A stretch of DNA of 64,000 nucleotides from contig JAYVJC010000042.1 of assembly GCA_043769645.1 (NCBI GenBank), positions 19,750 to 83,749 on the forward strand, written 5' to 3'. A program made the position numbers and the translations under genes. How positions within the stretch are numbered: position 1 is the stretch's first letter; the number at the start of each line of letters is the position of its first letter. This document shows positions 49,788 to 60,287 of this stretch, in pieces. The DNA is from JAYUDN01 sp043769645. Lineage in GTDB: Bacteria > Patescibacteriota > Gracilibacteria > BD1-5 > UBA2023. Below the pieces are notes generated by a model, which had not been told where the DNA came from, made no database searches, and saw only the letters and a program-made list of their open reading frames with translations.

Positions 49788-49815
49788 ATCCCGAACAAGT
49801 TCGGGATTTTTTTAT
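49786..49815 (+). terminator. Terminator after the riboflavin genes
   Basis: AAATCCCGAAC, loop AA, GTTCGGGATTT, then TTTT. The hairpin starts within the TAA of riboflavin kinase. Confidence 0.9.
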
Positions 49816-49858
49816 GCTTTCATTTTGAATTTTTCCCCTCTTCCCTATACTCCTCCCT

Positions 49859-51211
49859 ATGATTTCTCATACTCACCAATCAACCAATTTGTACGCCTTT
49901 ACCCTCGGAAGAGAGTGGAAACTCTCTCTCGCTGAGCTTATTGCAGTGTTTGGACCGACAGCTTACCAAAATCATTCTGAAGAGATTGCTATTTTAGAGA
50001 TCATCTCCATGACAGAGTCTTCCATTATTGATATTTTTGCGACCCTTTGAGGATCTGTCCGTGTCATGAAAATTCTTTCTCCCGTTACTCCAGAATCGTT
50101 CCCGACTGAGTCACTCCGATATATCGAAGCAAATAAAAAGGAAGGGAAGATTGATTTCGCCCTTGGAGTCTATGGGATGTCACTCCCCCTCCTCTCTCTC
50201 GGCCTCAGGATGAAAAAGACGCTCATCGAAAAGGGTATCAAAGCACGCCTCATCAATTCGAAAGAGGAGAATATCGTGAGTGCCGTATTTAAGAAAGAGC
50301 GCCTCGGAAAAACACAAAACGAGTATAATCTGATTTCTCTTGGAAACCCAAACCCTTCCCAGCCTACCATCTTCCCAGCTTCCCAGCCTACCTGCTACCT
50401 CGCTTCCACGCTTGCCTGTCAAGACATAGATGCCTATACCAAACGAGATACTGCAAAAATACGCGATATGCAGGTCGGGATGCTTCCGCCGAAGCTCGCA
50501 CAGATGATGATTAATCTTGCCATTTGAGAAGATACTCGATCACAACCAGCAAACCAGCCAACCAGCCAACCAGCCACTACCATCTATGATCCCTTCTGCG
50601 GACTCGGGACGATTCTGATCGAAGCCGCCAATATGGGAATTATTTCCCTCCTCGGGAGTGATATTTCGAAAGAAATGGTTCGATCGAGCCAGGAAAGTCT
50701 TGATGCTTTTATCAAGGAGGAGCTTATTTGGCAAGAACGAATCAAAACAGCATGAGGAACTCCGAAAAAGGATTTTTCGAATATACACGTAGATATTTTC
50801 GAAATGGATGGAACGAAAATACTTGAAAACTTGAAAACTTGAAAACTTGAAAACTGTGCAATAGTTTCAGAAGGATACCTCGGAGAAATTATGCAAAAAG
50901 AAAGCATCACTCTCGATCGTGTCAAAGAAGAGCGTCGAAAGCTCGCAAGAATGTACGAATCTTTTTTTGGATGACTCGAGAAACTCGGATTCTCTGGAAC
51001 GATCGTCATGACCTTCCCCTTCTGGAATATCCGAGGAACCGAATCATTTTTTACAGAAATCGCCGAAATCCTCGAAACTCACCACTTCAAAACCATTCCA
51101 CTCTTGCCCCAGAGTCTCACCCTTACCACTCGTAAATGAACCCTCCTCTATAAACGCCCTGATCAGCAAGTCGGCCGTGAGGTCTGGAGGGGGAAACTCG
51201 GAGAGCGATAG
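49859..51211 (+). CDS. Trm11-like tRNA (guanine-N2) methyltransferase
   Basis: 450-residue protein of the Trm11/TrmG10 type that methylates G10 of tRNA in archaea and eukaryotes. An N-terminal THUMP-like region ends with RDMQVGMLPPKLAQMMINLA; the catalytic domain has TIYDPFCGLGTILIEAANMG (SAM site with PFCGxGT) and LLGSDISKEMVRSSQESL. The expected (D/N)PPY catalytic motif is replaced by a SEGYLGE segment. Three low-complexity inserts occur in frame (50346-50401, 50541-50580, 50821-50855). About seven UGA glycines. aclB starts 18 bp downstream. Confidence 0.85.
50346..50401 (+). repeat. In-frame CTTCCCAGC repeats
   Basis: Copies of CCTTCCCAGCCTACCATC and CTTCCCAGCTTCCCAGC inside the Trm11-like gene, translated as NPSQPTIFPASQPT. 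A related tract is in aclB at 51371. Confidence 0.8.
50541..50580 (+). repeat. In-frame CCAGCCAA repeats
   Basis: Four CCAGCAAA/CCAGCCAA octamers inside the Trm11-like gene, translated as QPANQPTSQPA. Confidence 0.8.
50821..50855 (+). repeat. In-frame ACTTGAAA repeats
   Basis: Four ACTTGAAAAC-type units inside the Trm11-like gene, same motif as in recG (34804) and aclA (53011); one UGA is created per three units and read as glycine. Confidence 0.85.
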
Positions 51212-51229
51212 TTCATAACCAGATCACTT

Positions 51230-52510
51230 ATGGCTCAAACTCCTATACGGGAATACGATGCCAAACGAATGTTTGCCGCGTATACCTGAAACCAGTACTC
51301 CTGATTTCTCGTTCAAAATGAGGAAGATTTTTTGTGACTCGATTCACCTGAACCTCAACTCAATTCCAAAGCTTCCCAGCTTCCCAGCTTCCCAGCTTCC
51401 CAGCTCACCTACGTCATCAAGCCCGATCAGCTCTTTGGAAAGCGTGGAAAACATGGACTCTTGGGAGTGAATCTTGATCGAAAACAAATCCATGAGTGGT
51501 GGAAGGCATATAACCAAAGAGAAGTCACTATCGGAAATCAACTCGGGAAACTTGATACCTTTCTCGTGGAACCATTTGTTCCCCATACGGATGAATACTA
51601 TGTCGCTATCAAAACGGAGCGAGATTACGATGAGATATTTTTCTCGAGACAATGAGGTGTCGACGTGGAAGAAAATTGGAATCTCGTTCAATCTTGTAAG
51701 ATTCCCCTCGTGGAAACAGGAAACAGTAAACAGGAAACAGATGTAATAATGCTAAAGGGCTTAATGATTGAAGATCCTCGGATTGAAAAATTTATCATAC
51801 AACTCTATTCTTTCTTTGTCGATTATGGTTTTACCTATCTAGAAGTGAATCCTTTTACGAAGGATAGTGAAGGAAATATAGTCTGTCTCGATATGGTCGC
51901 CCGAGTCGATACCTGCGAAGCCTTCAAACAGAAGGAACACTGGCAGGATCTCATATTTGTAAATCCATTCGGAGTGGAGAAAACTCCCGCTGAAAAGTAT
52001 ATAGAAGAGCTCGATGCCTCGACGGGCGCAAGCCTAAAGTTTCGAGTGCTCAATCCCGAGGGTCGTATTTGGCTGCTCACAAGCGGTGGTGGTGCCTCCG
52101 TCATTATTGCAGATACCATCGGGGATATAGGATACGCCAAAGAGGTCGGAAACTACGGAGAGTGTAGTGGGAATCCTGATCGAGAAAACACCTATGCCTA
52201 TACGAAAACGCTTCTCAATACGATGCTTGCCAATAAAAAACCATGAAAATATCTTATAATTGCTGGAGCCATTGCGAACTTTACTCATATTGATAGAACA
52301 TTTGCAGGGATTATCGATGCCTTCCGAGAAAAAGCTGAGGTGATGAAAGATCAGGAAGTCACTATTCTCGTCCGACGTGGGGGGATCAATGATACCAAGT
52401 GACTCAAGGACATGCAATCTGCCTGTGAAGAGCTCGGACTTCAGTGTGAAATCGCAGACGGAAATAGTTATATGACGGATATTTTAAAACGCATAAAGAT
52501 GGAAAAATAA
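51230..52510 (+). CDS. aclB: ATP-citrate lyase, beta subunit (ATP-grasp/citrate-binding)
   Basis: 426-residue homologue of the N-terminal half of ATP-citrate lyase, which with AclA splits citrate to acetyl-CoA and oxaloacetate. Evidence: REYDAKRMFAAYTG, VIKPDQLFGKRGKHGLLGVN (ATP-grasp), FLVEPFVPHTDEYYVAIKTE, YLEVNPFTKD, ARVDTCEAF, RIWLLTSGGGASVIIADTIG, NYGECSGNP and EVTILVRRGG. Low-complexity inserts occur at 51371-51405 and 51714-51741. Several UGA glycines. aclA follows after 78 bp. Succinyl-CoA synthetase beta is related, but the VKPDQLxxxRGKxGLxGVN and TSGGGASV motifs favour citrate lyase. Confidence 0.92.
51371..51405 (+). repeat. In-frame GCTTCCCA repeats in aclB
   Basis: Four CTTCCCAG octamers translated as SQLPSFPASQL, inserted just before the VIKPDQL strand. 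Confidence 0.85.
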
Positions 52511-52588
52511 TAATGAGTAATTTATTGCATCGTCTCATCTCTTACATACTATTATCCATTCTTCATTCTTCATTATTCATTGCTCTCC
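52511..52588. other. Spacer between aclB and aclA
   Basis: 78 bp with CATTCTTCATTCTTCATTATT repeats and no ribosome site. Confidence 0.5.
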
Positions 52589-54562
52589 ATGTTTACCAAA
52601 TCTTCCAAAGCCATCATCTACGGACGCCACCTCGATGTTGCGGAGCGAATGCTCGACTTTGATTTTCTCTCTGATCGCGGTCCTTCAGTAGCCGGTTTTA
52701 TCGATCCGAGCATACACCGAACCGGATGGACGAAGCTTTTTTTCTGAGAAAAAGAAATTCTTTTTCCCATCTATCCGAGTATTGCACAAATCCCAGATGA
52801 TACTCACATAGATACGTTTATCAATCTCGCTTCTTTTCGTTCCTCAACCGAGGCGACTTGGCAGGCCCTCAGATCAGAAAAATTTGCACATATTGTTATC
52901 ATCGCGGAAGGGATTCCAGAACGAGAAATCCGAGAAATCATCGCATACAACAATCGGACCATAGTTGAAAGTTGAAAGTTGAAAGTTGAAAGTTTAAAAA
53001 CAATCGAGCTTGAAAACTTGAAAACTTGAAAACTTGAAAACCGTATCCTTGATACCTCAAACTTGATACCTGTAACTTGAAACTTGCAACGGAAAACCCT
53101 GATTCTCGGTCCTGCTACAGCCGGCGCGATCGTAGGAGGAACCCTTCGGATGGGAAATGCATGAGGCAGTCTCGAAAACATCGTCGAATCCCGACTCTAC
53201 GAACAGGGTTCCGTTGGATTCGTATCAAAGAGTGGAGGCATGTCGAATGAGATGTACCGAGTGATTTCGAAACGAACCGATGGGATTCATACCGGGATCG
53301 CCCTCGGTGGGGACCGGTTTACAGGATCGGTATTTGCAGATGTCATCCTGGAGTACGAATCGAATCCTGAAATACGGATGATCGTGATACTCGGGGAAGT
53401 CGGTGGTCGAGATGAACTCGAAGTAGCCGAGCTCATCCAGAGCGGAAAAATTAGAAAACCAGTCGTTGCCTACGTAAGTGGAAGCTTCGCTGAATCCCTC
53501 AATACTGAGGTACAGTTTGGTCATGCCGGGGCAAAAGCTAATACGAAAGAAGAAAGTGCAAGTTATAAAAATATGGCATTACGAAATGCTTGAGCGCATG
53601 TTCCCGAAAGTTACAGCGATTTTGGAGATTTGATAGCCTCAGTATTCACTACTTTTATCGGAAGTATCGATCCATCTCATTTTAATAACGAGGAAATTAT
53701 AAAAAAAGTATCTCTTCTGAAGCATCGCCACCATACCACCTTTACTTCGACGATTTCGGATGAACGTGGAGATGATGTCCTCTATAACAAGAAACCTTTA
53801 ACTCACTATATCAAGGAGTGAAGTATCGCGAATGTCATCGGAAATCTCTGGCTCAAGCGTGATCTTCCAGACTATGCGCTGGATTTTACCAACACGGTCA
53901 TTATCCTCCTTGCAGACCATGGACCGGCTGTCTCTGGAGCCACGAATACGATCATCACGGCTCGTGCTGGAAAGGATATCCTTTCCTCACTCGTTTCTTG
54001 ACTCATGACGATCGGACCTCGGTTTGGAGGAGCGATCGATGGCGCTGCGAGGGAGTTTTACTACGCGGTCAAAACTCACGAATCCCCTGTCGATTTCGTC
54101 AGCCGTATGAAGCAGTCTGGACAACCGATTCCAGGTATCGGACACAAGGTAAAGAGTAAGTTCCATCCAGATGGAAGGTGTACGCTTCTCAGGGAAAAGG
54201 TTACAAGTTACAAGTTACAAGTTACAAGTTCTCTCGAAAAATCTTCAACCTTCAACCTTCAACCTTCAACCTACTACTGAACCCATCTTTCCTACGCCCT
54301 TGAGGTGGAATCTATTACCCTCGAAAAGAAGTCGAATCTTATCCTCAATGTCGATGGACATATTGCTGCGATTTTTCTCGATATATTTGTTTCGATCGGA
54401 ATGGGAGAGGAAGAGATAGAAATGTATATTGATGCCGGGCTCTTCAATGCCTTTTTTATCCTGGCACGATCGATAGGATTTATCGGGCACGCTCTCGATC
54501 AAAAACGATTGGGTGAACCACTCTATCGAACCAACTGGGATGATATACACTTGAGCGAGTAG
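52589..54562 (+). CDS. aclA: ATP-citrate lyase, alpha subunit (CoA-binding/citrate synthase-like)
   Basis: 657-residue homologue of the C-terminal half of ATP-citrate lyase (family about 610). CoA-ligase part: AIIYGRHLDVAERMLDFDFL, LILGPATAGAIVGGTLRMGN, GFVSKSGGMSNEMYR, IHTGIALGGDRFTGSVFADV, ILGEVGGRDELEVAE, and FGHAGAKAN with the expected phospho-histidine. Citrate-synthase-like part: NVIGNLWLKRDLPDYALDF, ADHGPAVSGATNTI, GPRFGGAIDGAAREF, PGIGHKVKS, and GFIGHALDQKRLGEPLYR. Two low-complexity inserts (52962-53090, 54198-54276) account for the extra length. About ten UGA glycines. Confidence 0.95.
52962..53090 (+). repeat. In-frame tandem repeats in aclA (first)
   Basis: About 43 codons made of GTTGAAA units (x4), then CTTGAAAA units (x4), then CTTGATACC/AACTTG units, inserted before the KTLILGPATAG strand. 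Confidence 0.88.
54198..54276 (+). repeat. In-frame tandem repeats in aclA (second)
   Basis: GTTACAA units (x4) then CAACCTT units (x3-4) between GHKVKSKFHPDGR and LEVESITLEKK of the citrate-synthase-like domain. Confidence 0.88.
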
Positions 54563-54681
54563 AAATAATTCCTAGAAAAGATATTGAGAGTGAAATCTTC
54601 ACTATTTGCAAGATGATCTAACTTGAACAAGATAGGAAAGCATATATAGTAATAAGGATTTTACTTATTACTTTCCCCCCT

Positions 54682-56334
54682 ATGTCTCACTCTCCTGGAT
54701 TGAAATGGACTTTGAAAATTCTTTTTCTTCTCTTGCCACTATTGTTGTTATCGAATATTTCCTCCTATGCTCTGAGGTCGACGATGCCGAATCTAGAAGA
54801 TACTGCCTCTGATACCATCGAATTTCGATCATATGACTGCATTATTCCCATCGGAAAAAGTACTTGTGCAGCGACAGTGTTTGTGAAGGGTCCAAATTCA
54901 ACTTATGGATTAAAAAATATGACTCGCAATAGTATTATTGCTAATCTATCGAACGTAAACACAAATCAAAATTATACAACAACTGCAGGTACAAACTCTT
55001 TTTCTTATAATTTTTGGGTAACGACACTAGAGAATGGAGTAAATCTCGCAAGCTTTGGCGTGAATGATTTTGCACTTTTTGAAGGAAGCTCTATCGCTGT
55101 CGCAAAAAGTACTATGAATGCGAACTGTGAAACTGGAAGTACATGGAATGGGAAGATGTGTTCCGCCGCATGAGTTATAGCTTGTACTGATTCTATACGT
55201 TTATGTGGGGATGGATCTCAAATGCCTCGAGATATAAAGAGCTGTAACTGGCTCCCAAATGAATGTCCTACTGAAATAAATCCTACAAATACTTTCACTC
55301 CTCCAAAGCCTTACGGGAATCCGACTATTCAAGTCCTCCGTATTGGTGGAATCTCTATAAATACGAATAGTCCTGTGGAAATATCGAAATCTCCTACTGC
55401 TCCTCTCCTCATCGAATGAGATATCACATCGAGCCGTAGTGGACTCTCTCTGAAAGTGAGTTCTGATACCAGTGATTTCTTTATCATGATGCCAGTAAGT
55501 GCTGATTGAGTGTGGTCAACTGAGAATTCCCCAAGCGAAAATATTTATAAATCGCGAATTGTCACCGAATGAGATAACCTTCTCATATTCTCTCTTCTCG
55601 ATGATGCTTCGAAAAAACCTCTGGCTCAAACATTCGTAAAGGTCAAAGTAAATTTTGTGAAAAAGGGTGGTATCAATTTCCCTCCCACTTGTATGATGGT
55701 TGAACAAACTCCAGGCACCAAGCCAGCAATATGTGCTCCGATAGAACCTCAGCCAGCAGGAACAGGTGGAGCTAAACTTCCTCCTCGCTACCTGGGACCT
55801 CCAGACCGAGAAGGCACATGAAAAGTAATACAACCAATGCCATATACACCTCCACCAGGATCGATCGGATCTACCAATACCGGAGGAGTATCTCGAAAGG
55901 TCGATACTCCAATGCCGAGTTGTCCAGATGGAACTCGATGAATGACGAACAACGGAACAAACGCAAGTCTTTGCTCAAGCCCCATCCGGGTAGTGGTTCG
56001 AGACACGATCGATGAGATCAACGCAACACCATCACTCGCATCTCTGGATTCCACATCTAAAGATCGAATAGATACCATCATGGCTCGAACCGAAACAAAA
56101 GTAAAACAAATGTCAGTCGCTGATGCGATCAGCTTTATCGATGCTGCAGTAAGCCGTATCACTTCTATCCCAAATAAAACATCGAAGGCAAAACTTATCG
56201 ACGCCTATACGATTCGAAAACTCACAGCTCTGAAGAATTCGATTATTAACCTCTCGAGTGGTAATGGAACTGAGAGTGACTATATTGGACTCGTAGGAGG
56301 TATTCTCGAATCCTCATCTACCGCTCAAAAATAG
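54682..56334 (+). CDS. Large secreted Cys-containing surface protein
   Basis: 550 residues with signal peptide (KILFLLLPLLLLSNISSYA). Paired cysteines are scattered (YDCIIPIGKSTCAATVF; CETGSTWNGKMC; SIRLCGDGS; NWLPNEC; CMMVEQTPGTKPAICAP; CPDGTRG...LC), suggesting disulfides. A proline/glycine-rich linker follows (GTGGAKLPPRYLGPP) and a helical Ser/Asn-rich C-terminus. About seven UGA glycines. A VKOR gene is 4 kb downstream, consistent with oxidative folding of exported proteins. No family recognised. Confidence 0.7.
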
Positions 56335-56442
56335 TAGTAAATCGAAGAACTCTTAGGTTTTCTTACCCATGGAAGAGAAATGATTCGTCTCAGATTTTTT
56401 ACTATTGCCAGTTGAAATTAGAACTACTTATTACTATGTACT

Positions 56443-56727
56443 ATGCCCCTGGATTTGAGTCGATACACGTCTGAATATAGAAAAAAAGGGGATATCGTAA
56501 ATGCGCTCGCTTGGAGTGGTATCAGAAAATATCTCGAAACTCACGAACTTACAAATATATTTCCGGAAATCAAAAGCGTCAATATAAAACACTGAGTTCT
56601 TACTATAGGTACAGGAAAAGCTATTATTAATACCGAACTCAAGATCCACCAAGAAGGACTGCTCGAGCAAGTCAATGAACATCTCAAGGTTTGGAAGGAA
56701 CAGGCGAAAGAAGTCCGACTCAAATAA
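56443..56727 (+). CDS. Small hypothetical protein (DUF721-like size)
   Basis: 94-residue protein MPLDLSRYTSEYRKKGDIVN..., ending VWKEQAKEVRLK with TAA. The pattern IKHGVLTIGTGKAIINTELK followed by QEGLLEQVNEHL is reminiscent of small DUF721/DciA proteins, but I am not sure. One UGA glycine. Its last 101 bp overlap the code-25 frame of the convergent HD-domain gene. Confidence 0.5.
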
Positions 56728-57598
56728 GGCGAACCACATTTCTCTTCCGAAGTTCCTGTTCACATACTAAACATGCTTGTTCAAGTTTCTGTACCAGAAA
56801 AAAAAGTCAGAGCTGTCGGGCCCGTTCGATATAGAGGAATTTGGTGGAGGCTATATTTTTGATAATTTTCTCGTCGGTCAGCGCGTCAAAATCTATGATA
56901 TTATCGAATCGGTCAGCGCATTTCTTGATAAAGGATTCTGGAGGCATGAAAAATAAATAGAGATCTTTCGCTTTCTTTTTGAAAAATAATTCCCAATTAA
57001 CCTTAGCTTCTTCTCCATCCTGCTCAGGAATCATAAAGTCACGGGTTAACTCATGGATGACACTATCCGGAACTTGTTCTTTGAAAATAGCAGGATCGAT
57101 TCGGATTCGCCCGAGATACTCATAGTAGATTTCAGCTTGTTCATTTTGCCCCATTCGACTTAAGTGAAAAATATAGTCACTCAGGATCTTTTGAATTTCG
57201 GGTTTGAGTCTGTTCTTAGACATATCCAGAACCTCACAAACCAATGAAGGAGAGAATTTTTCCAATATTAATGGTAGGTGTTCGGGATGATCTTCAACGA
57301 CATCATGAAGAAGCATAGCGGCAATATCATTTCCGCTAATAGGTTGTTGTAAACCTCGAGCGAGGTTAAGATAGGTTTCAGTTGCATTTTCTACGTGGGT
57401 AATATAGGGGCTTTTGGACTTACGAAACTGAAGCCCATGTGCCCGAATAGCTACTATGTAAGCTGATATAACTATATTTTTATCAACTTCGGTAAAGTGA
57501 ATACACTGGGGATGAGAAAAGAGGGAATATAAAAAACAAGCCCCCGTATTATCTAAGCATACACCTTCCTCAGCGATACTGAATTGATCAATTCACAT
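56627..57598 (-). CDS. HD-domain phosphohydrolase (SpoT-like HD)
   Basis: Protein with an HD domain like the hydrolase part of Rel/SpoT: AIRAHGLQFRKSKSPYITHV, DIAAMLLHDVVEDHPEHL (HD doublet) and KKCADRFDNIIDFDAL (the DRxxN-like step). It lacks synthetase and TGS domains, so it may be a small alarmone hydrolase or another nucleotide phosphohydrolase. If the UGA at 56807-56809 is glycine (code 25) the frame ends at TAA 56627 and overlaps the opposite gene by 101 bp; if it were a stop, the protein would be 263 residues with no overlap. Confidence 0.78.
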
Positions 57599-57752
57599 AG
57601 TAATTTTTATATTATTTTACTATAATTATATATTTGTCAATATATAATTTGACTTTTTTTATTTATAGTTCATATTTTCGCTTTGCCTCTACCATACTTT
57701 TTCATATACTCTTCTTTATATACCTTGGTTCCTTTATTCTGAGACCCTCACT

Positions 57753-58781
57753 ATGACTATCAAATCTTCTACTTCCCCGATCGAACGTATTGTCAAACCG
57801 ACAGTTCAAGAAGATGAACTTGTTTCTGAGATTTCTCTCAGACCGCGATCCCTGAGTGAATACGTCGGGCAAGCCCAGATGAAGGCCCACCTGAGTATAG
57901 CGATCAGTAGTGCGAAGATTCGCAAGACGCCTCTTGAACATATCCTCTTCTATGGTCCGCCAGGGCTTGGGAAAACGACGATATCGACCATCATCGCTCA
58001 CGAGATGGGATCAGCGATCAAGCATACGAGTGGTCCTGCGATCGAAAAGCAATCTGATATCATCTCGCTTCTCACGAGCCTCACTGAGTGAGAAATCCTT
58101 TTTATCGATGAGATCCACCGACTCCGTCCACAGATTGAGGAGATCCTCTACTCAGCGATGGAAGACTTCCAGATCGATATCATGATCGGATCTGGCACGG
58201 GGGCGACGAGTGTCAAGATGGATATCCCCCGTTTTACTCTCATAGGCGCTACGACGAAGCTTTCGAATCTCACGAGTCCCCTTCGAGATCGATTCGGAAA
58301 TGTCCTCAAGCTCGATTTCTATGAAGTCGCGGACCTCGAGAAGATCATCGGACGATCGTTCCAGATCCTCGGACACCCGGTCAAGACCAAGAATACCCTT
58401 CACTCCATCGCTGCTCGCTCTCGTGGCACACCTCGTATCGCGAATCGATATGTGAAAATACTGAGGGACTATGCAACGGTCGGGAAGGATATCGATGGAA
58501 GCGATGCCTGCGATACGATCTTCGAGAGTTTCGGGGTTGACTCGCTCGGACTCGATATCCTCGATCGCAAGCTCCTCAAGCATCTCGTCGAGACCTTTCA
58601 TATGACGCCTGTCGGTCTCTCGACCCTTGCTTCAGTCGTCGGTGAAGAAGTCGCCACCATCGAAGACGTGGTCGAACCATACCTCCTCCAGATTGGCTTC
58701 ATCGAGCGAACTCCGAGGGGGAGAAAGATTACGATGAAAGGAGAAAACTACTACCGAGAGCATCGACTTCCGAGTCGATAG
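57753..58781 (+). CDS. ruvB: Holliday junction branch-migration ATPase RuvB
   Basis: 342-residue RuvB, the hexameric motor of the RuvAB complex. LRPRSLSEYVGQAQMKAHL, Walker A FYGPPGLGKTTIST, sensor region HTSGPAIEKQSDI, Walker B EGEILFIDEIHRL (Gly113 is UGA), TLIGATTKLSNLTSPLRDRF with the arginine finger, and the winged-helix end GFIERTPRGRKIT. ruvA and ruvC are not adjacent. One UGA only. Confidence 0.97.
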
Positions 58782-58916
58782 TATCGCTTTTTCTTGGTGG
58801 GAAGGAAATAATTGAAACATTTTAGAAAATCATCTTGAAATATCGAAAATAGATATATACTCAGTTTCTCTCGAACTATACAGTAAAAGAGAAATATTTT
58901 TTTATCTTTTTTAAAT

Positions 58917-59123
58917 ATGGGCTGGTTAGATGAATTTGGGAAAATAGATTCTAAAAATACTGAAGTAAAACCCGGAGAAGATTGAACTACCTCAAGAACT
59001 CAAAAAAAAATTCAAAATACTCTTGGTTGATGACAATACAATGCTACCAACAACTATGAAGGAAATTCAGGATGGACTATGGGCCTTACACGACCTTCTA
59101 AAAATGGAAAACCTTCAAAATAA
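58917..59123 (+). CDS. Small Gly/Asn-rich hypothetical protein
   Basis: 68-residue ORF (MGWLDEFGKIDSKNTEVKPG...) with three UGA glycines and a Gly/Asn/Ser/Lys-rich, probably disordered composition. It ends TAA 18 bp before the cyclophilin gene. No family. Confidence 0.4.
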
Positions 59124-59141
59124 TCCTTTAAAAATCTTTTT

Positions 59142-59639
59142 ATGAAAGCGCTCCTTCTGACCACTTCCCTCGGTGATATTACCCTCGAGCTTGATGAGGT
59201 GAAGGCACCGAATACGGTCGCCAATATCCTCTCCTACGCAAGTGAGGGATTCTATGATAATACCCTTTTTCATCGCGTGATCCCAGGCTTTATGGTACAG
59301 TGCGGCGGGATGGAGTCTGGTCTCAAAGAGAAGAAAACCCATGCACCGATTGTTCACGAGGGAGACAACGGTCTTTCGAACCTTCGTGGGACGGTTGCCA
59401 TGGCACGAACCTGAGATCCCCACTCCGCAAGTAGTCAGTTTTTTATCAATACCGCAGACAATACTTTTCTTGATTTCTCTGCTCCATCGGGTTCAAGATG
59501 GGGATATACCGTATTCGGTCAGGTCACAAATGGGATGGAAGTCGTCGATGCCATCGAGCAAGTAAAAACCAGCTCTCAAAATGGACATGACGATGTACCA
59601 CGAGAGGAAATCTTGATTCTAAGTACCAAAATACTTTAA
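59142..59639 (+). CDS. Cyclophilin-type peptidyl-prolyl isomerase
   Basis: 165-residue cytoplasmic cyclophilin (no signal peptide). LLTTSLGDITLELDEVKAPN, YDNTLFHRVIPGFMVQCGG (catalytic Arg in FHRVIPGFMxQGG), GTVAMARTGDPHSASSQFFI with UGA glycine, and YTVFGQVTNGMEVVDAIEQV. It accelerates proline isomerisation in folding. The stop overlaps the next ATG by 1 bp. Confidence 0.95.
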
Positions 59640-59830
59640 TGAAATCCTTCGAAACAAACTGACCAAAACCAAGAATGCCGGGAAGGGATATCGGACATTA
59701 CCTCTCTTCTTGATATACTCAATTTCAGATTATTGAGATGGCACGAATTGGGGGGTACTGCACAGAGACGGTGGATCGGATTCTTCGATCCTATCGATTC
59801 AGAGAACCAAGCCCATTTTTGAAACAATAA
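59639..59830 (+). CDS. Small hypothetical protein
   Basis: 63-residue ORF overlapping the cyclophilin stop by one base (TAATG), suggesting coupling. Two UGA glycines. Composition is ordinary (MKSFETNGPKPRMPGRDIGH; ARIGGYCTETVDRILRSY). No family. Confidence 0.4.
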
Positions 59831-59898
59831 ACTTCTAAAAAATACAAATAAACTTGATTTATATGATATTTTATATATAAATATTTTTTAATCTTCTT

Positions 59899-60057
59899 AT
59901 GAATATTCCAAATAATACTGTTGGTATGCAGCATCAACCATTAGTTCTGAGGCAGAAACCCGAATTAGTAGAGGGCGTCCATTACCAGGTGGTTGCTTGA
60001 GTGGCTTATTTTTTAGATCCTGATTCCACTCAAAAACCCACAGTGGAATCCAAATAA
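59899..60057 (+). CDS. Small hypothetical protein
   Basis: 52-residue ORF (MNIPNNTVGMQHQPLVLRQK...) with one UGA glycine; it ends in TAA 131 bp before the terminator at 60189. No family; weakly supported. Confidence 0.3.
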
Positions 60058-60113
60058 CTTGAAATATTTTTTATTTTTCGTATACTTTTACCATCACTTC
60101 ATCAACCTCAGAA

Positions 60114-60167
60114 ATGGTCGCACAACTACACACGAACACCTTCACCGAATTCCCGATGATCTTGTAA
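60114..60167 (+). CDS. Possible leader peptide
   Basis: A 17-codon ORF (MVAQLHTNTFTEFPMIL) ending in TAA 21 nt before a terminator hairpin and 120 nt before the VKOR gene. The arrangement resembles an attenuator, but there is no obvious run of regulatory codons and no antiterminator was found. Confidence 0.2.
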   Translation: MVAQLHTNTFTEFPMIL

Positions 60168-60188
60168 GCAATTTTTTTGTGTATCATA

Positions 60189-60218
60189 AAAACTCCTGCA
60201 AGATGCGGGAGTTTTTTT
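60189..60218 (+). terminator. Hairpin terminator upstream of VKOR gene
   Basis: AAAACTCCTGCA, loop AGA, TGCGGGAGTTTT (12 bp, one G-U) and a T run. Confidence 0.8.
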
Positions 60219-60287
60219 ATAAAAAAAGAATCTTTTGTTACTTTTCAATTATGAAAAGTAAAGTGTACTTCTTAACTCATATTACCT

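Noticed and set aside
52962..53090. Repeat arrays as CRISPR
   Set aside because: Units are about 7-11 bp, directly adjacent and degenerate, with no unique spacers of constant length and no cas genes.
60114..60218. Third attenuator, before VKOR
   Set aside because: The small ORF has no run of one amino acid and no competing antiterminator pairing was found, so it is kept only as a weak feature.
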